NCBI GenBank assembly: GCA_036250195.1 | Contig: JAVHZZ010000006.1 | Coordinates: 160,573,224 to 160,637,223, forward strand | Origin: Mixophyes australis | Lineage: Eukaryota > Chordata > Amphibia > Anura > Limnodynastidae | Direction of reading: 5' to 3' | DNA length: 64,000 nucleotides | Shown: positions 44,742 through 55,929 of the stretch, piece by piece | How positions within the stretch are numbered: position 1 is the first letter of the stretch | How the letters are laid out: every line of letters starts with the position of its first letter | Program-made: the position numbers and the translations under genes | The notes under the pieces: generated by a model | Seen by the model: only the letters and a program-made list of their open reading frames with translations | Told to the model about the DNA's origin: nothing | Database searches by the model: none

Positions 44742-44950
44742 GCAGGAGGTGCTTTTTATAGAGGAAGCTAGCCGGCAATTAACCAATTGTTTGAATGAAG
44801 GAAAGTTATAAAAGTCAGGTCTGTGCATGCACAAGATGGTGCCCGCCAGCGGGAGCATATCGCTGTTTAAGGAAAGGAGAATGGCTGCAGGAGGGAACAG
44901 GTAAGAGCGCCGGACCCCGACTGCAGGGGAAACAGGTCCAGTGCGTGACA

Positions 44951-46914
44951 TTACTTTCTTGCTGGGTCATAGTCCAAACAAATAAAACTAAAATTGTCAT
45001 AAACAAATGACCCACCGACTCACTATGAATCAAAGATGTAAAACAATTATATACTTTTACTACTAGCCAATCACCAGTTTGACCAAAATTTACCGGTACA
45101 ATGCTCACGAATATGTTCACCTTTATCATTTGCGGTGAAATTAACATTTTTAAATGGTAGAAAAGTATTTTAACAAGTTTTTTAATTTGAACTGCAAACA
45201 TAACTGTTTGCAGAGTTTACTATTTGTGTACGATGTTCACAATTAAAGGCCGTTAGCATGTATCAATTTAAGCTTGGACGTACAAAAAAAATATTTATTT
45301 TCCTTTTATTGGATTTAGTGAACTGGAGTGCCTTCTACTTGTATACTGGGACTATTCGTTGGCCTTTTTCTTAAGTGTTTAACTTTATATCGGAAGAGCA
45401 CCCCCTCTAGGCATTTTCTAATATAGGATTGGATCGTGCCATAATGAGGATGGTTCTAGTCCTAGTGCGAAAGCTATTCCCTTTTTTGTACATCACCTTC
45501 CATACTGCAGTTGGCAAGTGTTAGGACTTATACACACAGGGGTGTTTTCTCTGCACCTATGGTACATTCTGTCTGAACATGTATGGGTAGTGTTTTGTCT
45601 TATTAAAGGTATAACGTGACTCAATCTATTCTAGCGGTGAGCTGATGCAGAATTAAAGTCCTGAGGAGGGGGAACAGCCATGCACAGCAAACAAAGCTCC
45701 TAAAAATACTACCCTTTCCATCCATTTATTTCATTACAATAATCTTGTTCTACAAAGCATTTCCTCTGCATTCTAAACTGATGTGCCTCTTGTTTCATTC
45801 AGTATGAAATGAAACAGGAGCCCTGTGCAAACCTCTGCATTTCAACAAATGCATTCATTTTGCTCTGCAAAGTAATGCACCCCATTCTAATTGGATTTGG
45901 GGTACGGCAGGCAGAAACCTCTATTTGCACTAGAAAGCAGACTTTTGCCCTTCGTAAATTACTTCCATTTCGTATATAACTCATTTACTATCCGACAAAG
46001 GACTTGATGAGGTGGTCACCAAGTCCTGATCTGGGATCTAAAAATATGTCCAATTGAACTGAAAGAGTTCCGTACCAGGTCTCGGAGATATTTTCCAGCA
46101 CTATTTTTATGCAACATAATTTCAGCAAGCATTTTAACAGGTGGTTGCTAGTAATGCTTCCTTTTCTTTTGTAAATCACGATGGGTGCAATCAATATAAT
46201 TCCCATCCTGCTACTATGAAAAGCCAGCAAGGCTGGGGGACGTAGGAGTCATGAAAACTAGTTAAAATGAAAGTAGAATCTCTGAGGAGATGATTGGCAG
46301 CTCTGCCATTCACAGAGCAGAATAGATTCTATTTATATAGCTAGAGGGGAGAACAGAGTTACTTGGACCCCTGCAATTAGGCTATTTTAAACCATATGAA
46401 GCAGCACATTCACGTTATAATACTGGAATACACCTATTTCTCTGTCTTTGGACATCTATTTTCACGTCACTGTCTTTAAATAATAACTTGCCTTACAATG
46501 CTAGGCTAGAAAAGAACAAGCCGAAAATGTACTATTACTAGGCATTCTGTCTCAGCATGCCCTAAACCTTACTTATTAACATAAACATTACATCTGCTGG
46601 TTTTATTTTAGTCTATTCTAAGTGTAAATTAAGGCAAAGGACATATTATACACCTAGTAATAAAGTAAGGGCCCAGCACCCCACATATATACAGCATTTC
46701 AATTTCCACCTCGAATGATAATGAACTCAACTCTCACCAATTAGATTGGTTGCTATGAGTTACCGGGCATTTATGCTAGGTAATTAAGGCTGCAATCCCA
46801 TTATTTTTTTCACATTATTCATTCTGCTTTACTGTAATAAGACAGATGGTGGTATGGTTTATTTGTATGTTTCATTCAGGCTGCTATTTAATGATTTAGT
46901 TGCTGAGTGTCACG
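44951..46914. other. No recognisable gene
   Basis: AT-rich, low repeat signal. Short open frames on the minus strand (45799-45984, 45988-46230) have no recognisable domain. This is one of the more unique-looking stretches of the window. Confidence 0.4.
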
Positions 46915-47000
46915 GCATTACAGTCACATAAAATATGGTGTTCTGTATGGTGCTGTGAAGCACTGTGGCGCCTTACCAACCTACGATAATAATAATAAAA
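46915..47000 (+). repeat. Decayed SINE/L2-type 3' tail
   Basis: GTGTTCTGTATGGTGCTGTGAAGCACTGTGGCGCC, then AATAATAATAAAA, is a diverged form of the GTACAGCGCTGCGG...GGCGCTATATAA tail. Confidence 0.45.
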
Positions 47001-47533
47001 GTGAGCAGATGGGATTTGGAACTCCCCTCTTCTCAGCATGAGCATTCACAGCACAAGCCTTCCTTAGGTGTCCACTAGGAAGATTCCAAAACACTGCTTG
47101 TATCCATTGCGGGCCCCAGTTTGTAGTTGAACTTACTGAAATGCTCCTTCCCATTACTAAAGCTTTATTTCCTGTGGCTGCATTGTTTCTGTGAAATGGT
47201 TCTTGGTTTATTTGGTTAAAAGTATTAACTAGACTTATATATCTGCCAGGCCTGCTCTCTGCTTATGGCTTCCTATTGGTATACGAGGTTAAACTGTATC
47301 AGCATATAGTCTGGAGTCGGGACTACTGGGGAAAGGAGCAGCTCAGTTTATTAAAATAATGCACAGAGCACACATATATACAGTAGCTGAATAAAAGTAT
47401 AACATAACAATATGCATAACAGAAGGTGTGACAGGAGGAGACACATCTGGTAGAGCAGTAAATGCTGCTACTTCTGTTGCAGACAGTACTGAGCAGTAAA
47501 CAGGAAGTAACAGCACATGGAGGGCCAAACCAT

Positions 47534-47541
47534 GAGTTAAT
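47534..47541. repeat. Left 8-bp target duplication GAGTTAAT
   Basis: Identical to 50677-50684. Confidence 0.85.
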
Positions 47542-48022
47542 TAGGGGTGTGCACCAGCCACTTTTGGTGTTTTGGGTTTTGGGTTCTGATTAGCTTGAGG
47601 TTTTGAATTCTGATTTGTTTTGCCAAAACACCCCACGAAAGGTTTTGGTTCTGATTTTGGGTTCTGATTTTTTTTTAAAAAAGCATAAAAAGTGCTAAAA
47701 TCCATATTTTTATATTTTTTTTCACTCCTACATTATTATTAACCTCAATAACATTCATTTCCACTAATTTCCAGTCTATTCTGAACCTCACACCTCACAA
47801 TATTGTTTTTAGTCCAAAAGGTTGCACCGAGGTAGCTGGATGTCTAAGCTAAGCGACACAAGTGGGCGGCACAAACACGTAGCCCATCTAGGAGTGGCAC
47901 TGCTTTGGCAGACAGGATGGCAGTTTGCAAGAGTTTGCTAGAGGTGCAAGATGGAATTGTCCTTGGGACGATGTTGTTGAAATAGGACATTCGCACTTTA
48001 ACAAACCAATCAGGAACAGTGC

Positions 48023-48267
48023 AGTGAACGTAGTTTAATCTCTGGTACTAATATTTCTGGAGTGCAGGAACAGTGAACGTAGTTTAATCTCTGGTACTAA
48101 TATTTCTGGACTGCAGGAACAGTGAACGTAGTTTAATCTCTGGTACTAATATTTCTGGACTGCAGGAACAGTGAACGTAGTTTAATCTCTGGTACTAATA
48201 TTTCTGGACTGCAGGAACAGTGAACGTAGTTTAATCTCTGGTACTAATATTTCTGGACTGCCTAGTG
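48023..48267 (+). repeat. Five copies of a 49-bp repeat (3' side of the hAT coding part)
   Basis: Units start AGTGAACGTAGTTTAATCTC at 48023, 48072, 48121, 48170 and 48219, nearly identical. The same unit, more diverged, forms the array at 49643-49927 in the same orientation. Confidence 0.95.
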
Positions 48268-48379
48268 AAGTGGAATCTCGACGGGATTTGGTACCGGGGA
48301 CACAATACCTCTATCAACCGTCTAAATCCCACTCCACTGATGGCGGACACCGGACGCACGTCTAACACCAACATAGCTG

Positions 48380-49640
48380 TTACGGCCGCTTTGCCATAGG
48401 ATGACTACTGTCGTACTTCGTGCTCATGGCAAACGACTGTTCTACAGTCAACTGTTTGGTGAAAGACGTAGCGTTCTTACGACTTCCCCTCTGGGAAGAT
48501 GACCGACTACCAGCAGCAGCAGCGGCAGTAGTAGGCGTACCGCTGTAGGATCCTCCAGAAGAATCCCGGATTGAAGAGGACTCAGTCATGCCGGTGACAT
48601 GGCCTGCAGGACTATCTCTGATGGAGATCGTGGAGGAAGTTGACGAGGAGGGTGTTGCTGGTGTGTATACAACATGACCAAGGGATTTAGGTGTCCCTGG
48701 ACTGCTGACGGTCCTAGCCACAGGTCCTGAACTAAACACTGAATTATGAAGGTTCTTCAGGTGATGTATAAGGGAGGATGTCCCTAGGTGACCAAGATCC
48801 TTACCCCTGCTTATTTGAGCTTTACATAAGGTACATATGGCCATACATTTGTTGTCCGGATTGGGATAGAAATAACTCCAGACCGAAGAGGTGGATTTTT
48901 TGGTCTTCTGCCCAGGCATGACGATGGGCTTTTTCATCCCATGGACAACAACTGTTTCCCCCCCTGGTGCTTCATTTAAGATAACCACATCAGCATCCTC
49001 CTCGTCAAGTTCCTCCTCAGCGCCAGCTACATCAATAACCTCCTCCCGGTGTACAACATTGACACTTTCATTAGCCAAATATGTAACTGGACTGTGGGTG
49101 ATCCTTCCAGCATATGCAGAGGGCGTGCTGCAAATGGTGGAAGGAGCTACCTCTTCCCGGACAGTGATGGGAAGGTCAGGCTTCGCAACCATCAACACCC
49201 TTGGTCTCGCCTTGGGGATTTGGGATGACATCTCTTTAGAAGGCAGAGTTGTTTGCTGTGTTGTTGCTGACAACATAACTTTTTTAATTTTTTTTTGAAG
49301 GGGGGGGAGGAGGGCTTAGATCCTTGGGTGAAGCTGAACCACTAGTCATGAACACGGGCCAGGGCCTAAGCCGTTCCTTGCCACTCCGTGTCGTAAATGG
49401 CATATTGGCAAGTTTACGTTTCTCCTCAGATGATTTTAATTTTCTTTTTTTGCTAATTTTAGTGAACTTTGGCTTTTTGGATTTTACATGCCCTCTACTA
49501 GGAGATTGGGCATCGGCCTTGGGAGACGACGTTGATGGCATTTCATCGTCTATGTCATGACTAGTGGCAGCAGCTTCAGCATTAGGAGGAAGTGGGTCTT
49601 GATCTTTCCCTACTTTATCCTCCAAATTTTTGTACTCCAT
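48380..49640 (-). pseudogene. BED zinc finger / truncated hAT transposase
   Basis: Two minus-strand frames. The upstream one (49640-49284, 118 aa) is Lys/Ser-rich with a KSKKPKFTKISKKRK nuclear-signal-like run and ends in a Pro/Lys tail at an A-rich tract. The next (49276-48380, 298 aa) is in another frame and has an acidic EEELDEEDAD stretch, then a BED finger: SSVWSYFY...CTLCKAQIS...LIHHLKNLH (CX2C...HX4H), followed by Ser/Thr-rich sequence and LTVEQSF. hAT transposases place a BED finger before the RNase H-like catalytic domain; here the protein stops soon after the finger. The frame change at the A tracts may be slippage-type decay. A DNA-binding, catalytically dead derivative is possible. 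Confidence 0.7.
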
Positions 49641-49642
49641 TA

Positions 49643-49930
49643 TAGTTTAATCTCTGGTACTAATATTTCTGGACTGCAAGAACAGTGAACGTATTTTAAT
49701 TTAGCAGTACTAATATTTCTGGACTGCAAGAACAGTGAACGTATTTTAATTTAGCAGTACTAATATTTCTGAACTGCAAGAACAGTGAACGTAGGTAAAT
49801 TTTGCAGTACTAATATTTCTGGACTGCAAGAACAGTGAACGTAGGTAAATATTGCAGTACTAATATTTCTGGACTGCAAGAACAGTGAACGTAGGTATTG
49901 CAGTACTAATATTTCTGGACTGCAAGAATA
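49643..49930 (+). repeat. Six diverged copies of the 49-bp repeat (5' side of the hAT coding part)
   Basis: Units share GTACTAATATTTCTGGACTG and AAGAACAGTGAACGTA. Some have a changed middle (TTTTAATTTAGCA, GGTAAATTTTGCA). The array directly abuts the start codon of the upstream frame. Confidence 0.9.
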
Positions 49931-50089
49931 TATTGCACTAGAATTTTTTTTACACTTTTTAAATAATTTTTTTATATTTTTTTTAAATTATTTTTGTATA
50001 ATTTTTTTAAAAATGTTTTTAATTTGTTTTCCATAATTTTTTTTTTTTTATGCTTTTTTAATCATTTTAAAATAACTATGGACTTAGCA

Positions 50090-50400
50090 GAACAAAGCAC
50101 AGGACAAAAGCACCACTGGACTCAGCAGGACAGAGCACTGGCCAAAGCACCACTGGACTCAGCAGGACAGAGCACAGGACAAAAGCACCACTGGACTCAG
50201 CAGGACAGAGCACAGGACACAGCACGACTGGACTCAGCAGGACAGAGCACTGGCCAAAGCACCACTGGACTCAGCAGGACAGAGCACAGGACACAGCACG
50301 ACTGGACTCAGCAGGACAGAGCACTGGCCAAAGCACCACTGGACTCAGCAGCACAGAGCACAGGACAAAAGCACCACTGGACTGATCAACAGGACAGAGC
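50090..50400 (+). repeat. 37-bp minisatellite
   Basis: Eight or so units of the type CACCACTGGACTCAGCAGG then ACAGAGCACAGGACAAAAG. The open frame through it is a by-product of the repeat. Confidence 0.9.
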
Positions 50401-50607
50401 ACAGGAGAAACTAACTAACCACTGGATTAAGCAGGACACAGGACACAGGAGCACCACTACACTACAACCTCCCTCTTCCCTGATCTCAGCCAGAATGAAG
50501 ATGGCGGCTGCAAGCGGGGAATTTAGGACATCCGAGTCTCGCGAGATCCGATGCGAGACTTGAATGTCATAGCCTCGTTTTGGATTCATTTCGCCGCCGG
50601 AAATACC

Positions 50608-50667
50608 CGAACAGTGCTCGGATCCGCACTGTTCGGGTGGGCTCGGATTAGCGAAATCCGAGCCCGC
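50608..50667. repeat. Two subterminal palindromes at the hAT right end
   Basis: CCCGAACAGTGC ... GCACTGTTCGGG, then GGGCTCGGATT ... AATCCGAGCCC, back to back just inside the terminal repeat. Subterminal palindromes are common transposase-binding structures. Confidence 0.8.
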
Positions 50668-50684
50668 TCATCCCTGGAGTTAAT

Positions 50685-52215
50685 ATGTTTTTTCTTCTAT
50701 AAATGATTATTGTTATTATGGTGTATTACTTACAAGGGTTAAATACCAAACATGGGTTTTAAAGCCTGATGAATGTGCATTTGGAGACATTTATTGTGAC
50801 ATAAAGCATACTTGCCTACTTTCAGTAGGCGACGTCCAGGAGAGGGACGTAACTAATGGGTGGGAGGGGACGGGGCGCCTCGAATCGCGTCATTTTGGGT
50901 TATCTGTGCAACAGGTGGCTGACAATTGGGGGTATTTCTGCAGCATATGGCTGGTTATTAATTGGTATCTGTGCAAATTAATGCTGCAATTGGAGGCATT
51001 TCTTTGGAATGTGTGGTTTGCAATAGGAGATATTTCCTTGCGTCTTAAAATATGTGCAACCAAAATTACACTGCTGTCACATGATACAAGATATAGTGTA
51101 TGTTGATGCAGCCGGTGTAATGATACAACAATGGCTTTCAGGGCTTGCTGGAACTTGGTGGTCTACAAAACTACCTAATAATTTTAAGACTTTAAATATT
51201 GATCTGACACATACCATCCAAGGGGTGCCAGCGTGAGCCCCAATGCCATTCAGCACAGAGTTGGTTTGCTCTTGGGGTCAAATATATTTTTTGACACCCA
51301 ATTCCCCAAGGCGATTTTGCCCTGTGATGACCAGACTGGGGTTGATTTCTCTTTATGTTGGGGAGAATTAATGCTGCGGGTCTCCCTGTTATAGTGTGAC
51401 CAACTATTTTTCACCTGCTTTAGTGATTACTAGCCCAGGCTATAGGTGGACTTTTACCTTAACTTACTAATATGACAGCATAGTTTCCCTTAGTTATTCC
51501 CATACATGAAAACAATGTCACAAGTTCATCTAGCCACCCAGCAGCCTGTCGGATTCTCTGCCATGTGTTTATATCTCATTTCGAGGTACTTCCACAGCGT
51601 GGTGTAAGTTTACATCCAGCACAAACCCTCTCCAGGTGCTGAAAACATTGAACAAGTAGCAACTGTGCCGCTGATGACTGTGACTCTTCCCATTAATCTA
51701 CTGCCAGAACCTTCCATAACCTGGAGCGAGCGTAGAGCAGATTGAGTCTGTTACATTTGTCCATAGTGAGAATTGGACAACCAAGCTGTCGCTAGAAGGA
51801 TGTTGCAAAATTCACACTAATAAAGTAGAATAAAATCACTCTCAGCAGCAGGTCAGCGTTAATCTGAGAGCTGACAAAAGAAATACATCTCCTTTGGGAG
51901 AATCAATCTGCTTTCCTACATTCTGCTTCTTTGCTAATTTTATCAATTGGCAAATCTTGTGGAACATGGATCCAAGTTCCGAGGAGGCAGCGTCTGTCTG
52001 CGGGATTAATCCATATATACACTTCATCTTCAGCAGCTAATGAGATGTCTTCAGGAACAGATGATCATATAATTAAGCATGTTCTTTCACTGTAGTTCTA
52101 GTTCTCCAACACATACAGGACCATTGATAATGTTGTGTAAAGTTTTGTACAAAACAATAAAATGTAACCTAATATTCTAGCTATATTAACATTAAAATAA
52201 CTCTTTCCTGCATGC
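50685..52215. other. No recognisable gene
   Basis: Mostly unclassified. A possible repeat fragment lies at 50805-50900 (CATACTTGCCTACTTTCAGTAGG...). A minus-strand open stretch at 51842-52027 has no recognisable domain. Confidence 0.4.
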
Positions 52216-52223
52216 TGTAATCC

Positions 52224-52476
52224 AGGGGCGCATGCAGGGGGGGTTTCTGGGTCTCCAGAAACCCCTACCCTCCGCTAAAGAAGTGCCCCTACATAGTGGC
52301 ACTGTACTATACAGCAGCCGCGGTACTGTCAAAGAAGCGTCCGTACAGCACCGCCGTGGACGCTTCTTTGACAGCGCCGCGGCTGCTGTATAGCAGCGCA
52401 TTCACAGCAGCTCTCTCTCTTTTTTTTTTTTTTTTAGTGTGGGGAAACCCCCCCTTAAAAATCCTGCGTGCGCCCC
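52224..52476. mobile_element. hAT-type MITE with internal fold-back (253 bp)
   Basis: Flanked by TGTAATCC (52216-52223 and 52477-52484). The ends AGGGGCGCATGC / GCGTGCGCCCC are inverted. The interior contains CTATACAGCAGCCGCGG ... CCGCGGCTGCTGTATAG with AAGAAGCGTCC arms, a strong hairpin. Confidence 0.8.
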
Positions 52477-52484
52477 TGTAATCC

Positions 52485-53364
52485 TCAGGCTATACAAGTA
52501 GGAGTCTTACAGGATGTATAAAGGTACACTCCAAACAACAAAAACATAATAAAAACTTTCGCAAAGACATACACCAAAGTTTCAAATTTAATAAAGACAG
52601 TCTCCCTATCCCTTCACCATAAACAAAGCTAAATAAATCCATATTTTAGGAGGAAAAATTAGAAGTTTAATTTAATGAAATGTATTGTTCCAAAGTATTA
52701 GCAGGTTTTACTTTTATTTGTTTACACTTCTGCACAGTGACCCTCTACAGATTTTTGTGCTTTTCCACACACATAAGCACAATTCTAGTTTTTGGGGGGA
52801 CATCAAGAGCGGATACTAGGCATGCACCTTAATGTGCTCTTGGTAGGCCATCTAAACCCATGCGCGGAAAGAAAGGTGTTTTGCATTGCACACTAAGATC
52901 ACTTCATAAATGATCTCCAATAGAGACAGTTATTTCTCTGGGTGAACCAATATTGACAAGAATAAACCATGAAAATTCACAGAACCAGAGACAAAAATGT
53001 ATTAGTATGCTACAGTATCATTGATGTCATTGGTTTCTAGTGAAATGATAGGCTGCACTCTCTTGAACATTGGCTAAGCACACAGCATGCAAACAACAGT
53101 GTACTGGTGACAGGTGCACTTTAAAATTCAAACAAGATACTAAGCAAACCAGCAGTTTCTTATTAAATAGGTAATTTTAAAACTACTGTTTTGTTGCAGG
53201 ATTCTCTGAACAGCCACTATATTTGCATATAATTAGGATTTTTTGTCTTTGCAAAGAAAATTGTAAACAAATGAATACATATAATAAATTACACTTGACA
53301 AATGTGAATTGACTCTTGGATAAATTGTTCTGCATGGGGAGGGAACATCTGATTTCATCACAAA
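52485..53364. other. No recognisable gene
   Basis: AT-rich, few repeat signatures. It lies downstream of the candidate minus-strand exon and could contain its 3' UTR. Confidence 0.4.
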
Positions 53365-53492
53365 TTAATCACTTAGATTCTGGACTGGATAGTGCCATTC
53401 TCGAAGCCTTTGAATGTGGTTCTTCGATGTTTTATAGTTGAACCATTTCTGTGCCTGGTAGAGATATCCGGTTCTATACATCTTATCTTCTG
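53365..53492 (-). CDS. Candidate terminal exon of a host gene
   Basis: Minus strand: a strong polypyrimidine tract ending TTGTCTCTTTCAG opens an exon encoding about 40 residues (DKMYRTGYLYQAQKWFNY...HIQRLREWHYPVQNLSD) to a TAA at about 53365. There is no repeat homology within the window, codon composition is unlike the surrounding repeats, and the peptide is rich in aromatic and charged residues as in conserved proteins. I do not recognise the family. The frame also runs upstream through the acceptor, so it could be a chance open stretch. Confidence 0.35.
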
Positions 53493-54225
53493 AAAGAGAC
53501 AACAAAGAAGATCCATCACCCGTCAGATTGGCTCTCCCACCCCAGGTGTGTTTGTATGACAGGAGACCAAGTGAAACACATAAATAGTCCATTTAGTTTT
53601 AATTATTCCAATTAGTAATGTGATATTAATATTTATTGTGGACAGGCACTCTGCCTGCTAGCTTCATTAGGGCCTAATAGACGCTAATAAAAGTGAGACA
53701 CTTTGAATAATTAATCCATGTCTCTCCGCTACTCAGCATTCCTGACATTTTTGTGAGAGAGCTAAATACACTGGCGATAAAGAATGTAAGATGTGATGAG
53801 GCTGTGTTTGTCCCCAATACAGTTTTTTCCACAAAGCAAAGGAAAATAAATGGAAAAAAAATACAAAAACAGGTTCTACAGAACTGCAAACTCAATTTAG
53901 TGCTACAGATTTGACGTGTGAGATTTTTTTTTTATACCACTTCAAATAAATATTTCTTTATAATACACAATGCCACTAAGTAGATACATCTAAACATATC
54001 ACAAACAATTATGTTTTCAAATTCTTATCGCTGGTGCTGGTTGAATGTCATGAATCGGGGTCTTAGTCTTGTTTACACCACTCATCGCTACCAAATCAAC
54101 GTACATCTCCCTCCTGGTTGAATGAAGCATTCTAACCTAGGAAAAGCATAACTTCTGTCTGCAGTACAGGAGGCTGCCATTTTGGGTGAAACATTTGCTA
54201 AACATCCTGCCGAGTCTGAACACCT

Positions 54226-54416
54226 GGGGGTAAATGCATCAATCTGCGGGTTCTTCAACATCCGCGTGTTCAGCCTCTTCCGCGATTAAATTTCAAGCGG
54301 CGCTGCATTGTAAAGGGTTAACTTCCCTTTACAATGCAGCGCCGCTTGAAATTTAATCGCGGAAGAGGCTGAACACGCGGGTGTTGAAGAACCCGCAGAT
54401 TGATACATTTACCCCC
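54226..54416. mobile_element. Palindromic MITE, 92-bp arms
   Basis: Arms 54226-54317 and 54325-54416 differ at two positions by eye, with a 7-bp loop. The ends are GGGGGTAAATG. CCTGG occurs at both edges and could be a short target duplication, but it overlaps the palindrome. It lies in U3 of the solo LTR. Confidence 0.85.
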
Positions 54417-54455
54417 TGGTCTCATTTACCAATTAGCTTCCTCTGCAGACTATAA

Positions 54456-54686
54456 GGGGCGTATTCAATTGTTAGCGTTAACGCTAAAAAACGAGCGCTC
54501 AAAAAATATTACCGTTATACGGTAATATTGCGCGCGAAAAGCGTTAATACGGTAGTTTACTTGCGAAATTTCAGCTCACAGCTCAGGGAGCAGCGAGCCG
54601 AAATTCCGCGAGTAATTACCGTATTAACGCTAAGATTTTTTGAGCGCTCGTTTATCAGCGTTACCGCTAACAATTGAATACGCCCC
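54456..54686. mobile_element. PIF/Harbinger-type MITE (231 bp) in an LTR TATA box
   Basis: The terminal repeat GGGGCGTATTCAATTG is exactly inverted at the right end and flanked by TAA (54453-54455, 54687-54689), the 3-bp TWA-type duplication of Harbinger elements. The interior is largely self-complementary (GAGCGCTC, TTACCG...CGGTAA). The target TAA is part of the LTR's CTATAAGAG. Confidence 0.85.
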
Positions 54687-54774
54687 TAAGAGTGTTCTCC
54701 TACACTCAGCTAATTGCCAGTGCAACACCTCCACTTCCTAGTTTCAGTTCATCATTGTGGCTGCTTCATCCTGT

Positions 54775-55015
54775 TTGCTGTGATACAGACTTAAACCATT
54801 TACCCTTTGAGTGAGTTCAGATTTATCCTGTTTGCTGGGATACAGACTCCAACAATTTACCTTTTGTGTGTATTCAGCTTCACTCAGCTTGCTGTGATAC
54901 AGACTTTAATCATTTACCCATTGTGTGAATTCAGCGTCACTCTGCTTGCTGTGATACAGGCTTTAACCATTAACCTTCGTGTGAATTCAGCTTCATTCTA
55001 CCTACTGAAATAAAG
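54775..55015 (+). repeat. 60-bp tandem repeats in the solo LTR
   Basis: Imperfect units with TGCTGTGATACAGACTTTAA and TTACCCTTTGTGTGAATTCAG, about four to five copies. Confidence 0.8.
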
Positions 55016-55639
55016 ACTATTAATTCCTTGTGTGGATTCACCTTCATTCAAACTGCTCATGTACAGATTCCAGCTGTTACCTTCCATGTGGATTCTCCTC
55101 TTTTCAATCTCTTCCTGACTCTCTTACTGGCTATTTGGGGAAGTAGGTTGTTATTCTGAGTCATCGACTTTCTAGAGCCATCTCTGAGTCTCGGGGCACA
55201 AACTTCCAGTTTCAGGCCTACCTCAGGTTCTCAGTTCTGAGTTGCCCAGGGCCAGTTCCAGGCTTATTCTGTTCAGGCGATTGCCACCCCTGTATAATCA
55301 CTGCCTTAGTTCTGAGTCTTCCCAGTCCCAGTTGTGGTACTATATTCTGCTAAATTCCTGGAATTACTGAGTCTCTGGTCATGGGTTCAGGTTTCCCCTG
55401 TTCCCATATCCAGGTTCCAGTCCATCAAGTCCATATTCCAGTTGTGTATTTCAGTACGTAGTCCAGTGCAGCATTCCTCCTCCTAACATGCGGTATACAG
55501 TAACAGAGCAACATCTATGAGCAAGACATTCATCCGGCCTCCTAGTTTCCACTACAGCTCTGCCACAGCTAGTCCCGAGATGGATCCCAGAATACCTATT
55601 GCCGTGACATTGAGGATTGGACAGGGATACACTGCATGA

Positions 55640-55648
55640 TTTATATAC

Positions 55649-55684
<36 letters not shown>
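55640..55684. repeat. (TA)n microsatellite
   Basis: TATATACATATATATAATATATATA-type run. Confidence 0.9.
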
Positions 55685-55929
55685 GTGTCATGAACGTCCA
55701 GCCTGTTTCAGATGCAATTCCAAAAACAATGTATGAGATCTATATCTAACATATCACATTTATAGCATTGTGAAGATGTGGATAGTCGAATTCTGAATCA
55801 ACAGTGGGGGTATATGGAAAATATTTAAATACATTTCTGTATATATGCTGGAGGGAGTGAATTTACAAGATGCTACTAGATCTGTAATTGTCTAAGAAGC
55901 AAAAACAAAGTGTCAGAAGCCCATCCTTG

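Larger units (their letters stand above)
42433..44950 (-). repeat. Ty3/gypsy-type LTR split by a hAT element
   Basis: Minus strand from TGTCACGCACTGG at 44950 to CCTCGTGACA at 42433; about 937 bp once the 1,573-bp hAT and one 8-bp duplication are subtracted. The end region resembles the element 1 LTR. It contains roughly 130-bp internal repeats (GCGCTGAGGTCCTGA...) near 42745-43080. TATAAAAAG near 44762 is separated by the hAT from the GCC start expected 31 nt downstream. No gag adjoins it and no target duplication was found. Confidence 0.65.
47542..50676 (-). mobile_element. hAT element derivative (3,135 bp) encoding a BED-finger protein
   Basis: Flanked by GAGTTAAT on both sides. The left end is TAGGGGTGTGCACC and the inverted right end CAGGGATGAGCGG, consistent with hAT termini of the CAGGG type. 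It encodes an N-terminal transposase piece on the minus strand (48380-49640) but lacks the catalytic and dimerisation regions, so it is internally deleted. 49-bp arrays lie on both sides of the coding part, a 37-bp minisatellite near the right side, and subterminal palindromes at the right end. Confidence 0.85.
54046..55609 (+). repeat. Solo Ty3/gypsy-type LTR carrying two nested MITEs
   Basis: From TGTCATGAATCGG to TTGCCGTGACA. Flanks TTGAA (54041-54045) and TTGAG (55610-55614) look like a 5-bp target duplication with one change. Without the two MITEs it is about 1.13 kb. Five or so 60-bp repeats (CTTGCTGTGATACAGACTTT...) near 54775-55010 mirror the arrays in the element 3 LTR. TATAA at 54451 is followed (MITE removed) by a hairpin GAGTGT/ACACTC and GCCAG at the 32nd base, the layout of the other LTRs here. 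Confidence 0.75.

Noticed and set aside
48023..48267. Regular 49-bp repeats as a CRISPR-like array
   Set aside because: Units are contiguous without unique spacers, in a eukaryotic hAT element.
49994..50563. 189-codon Gln/Ser/Asp-rich open frame
   Set aside because: It is translated from the 37-bp minisatellite inside the hAT element.
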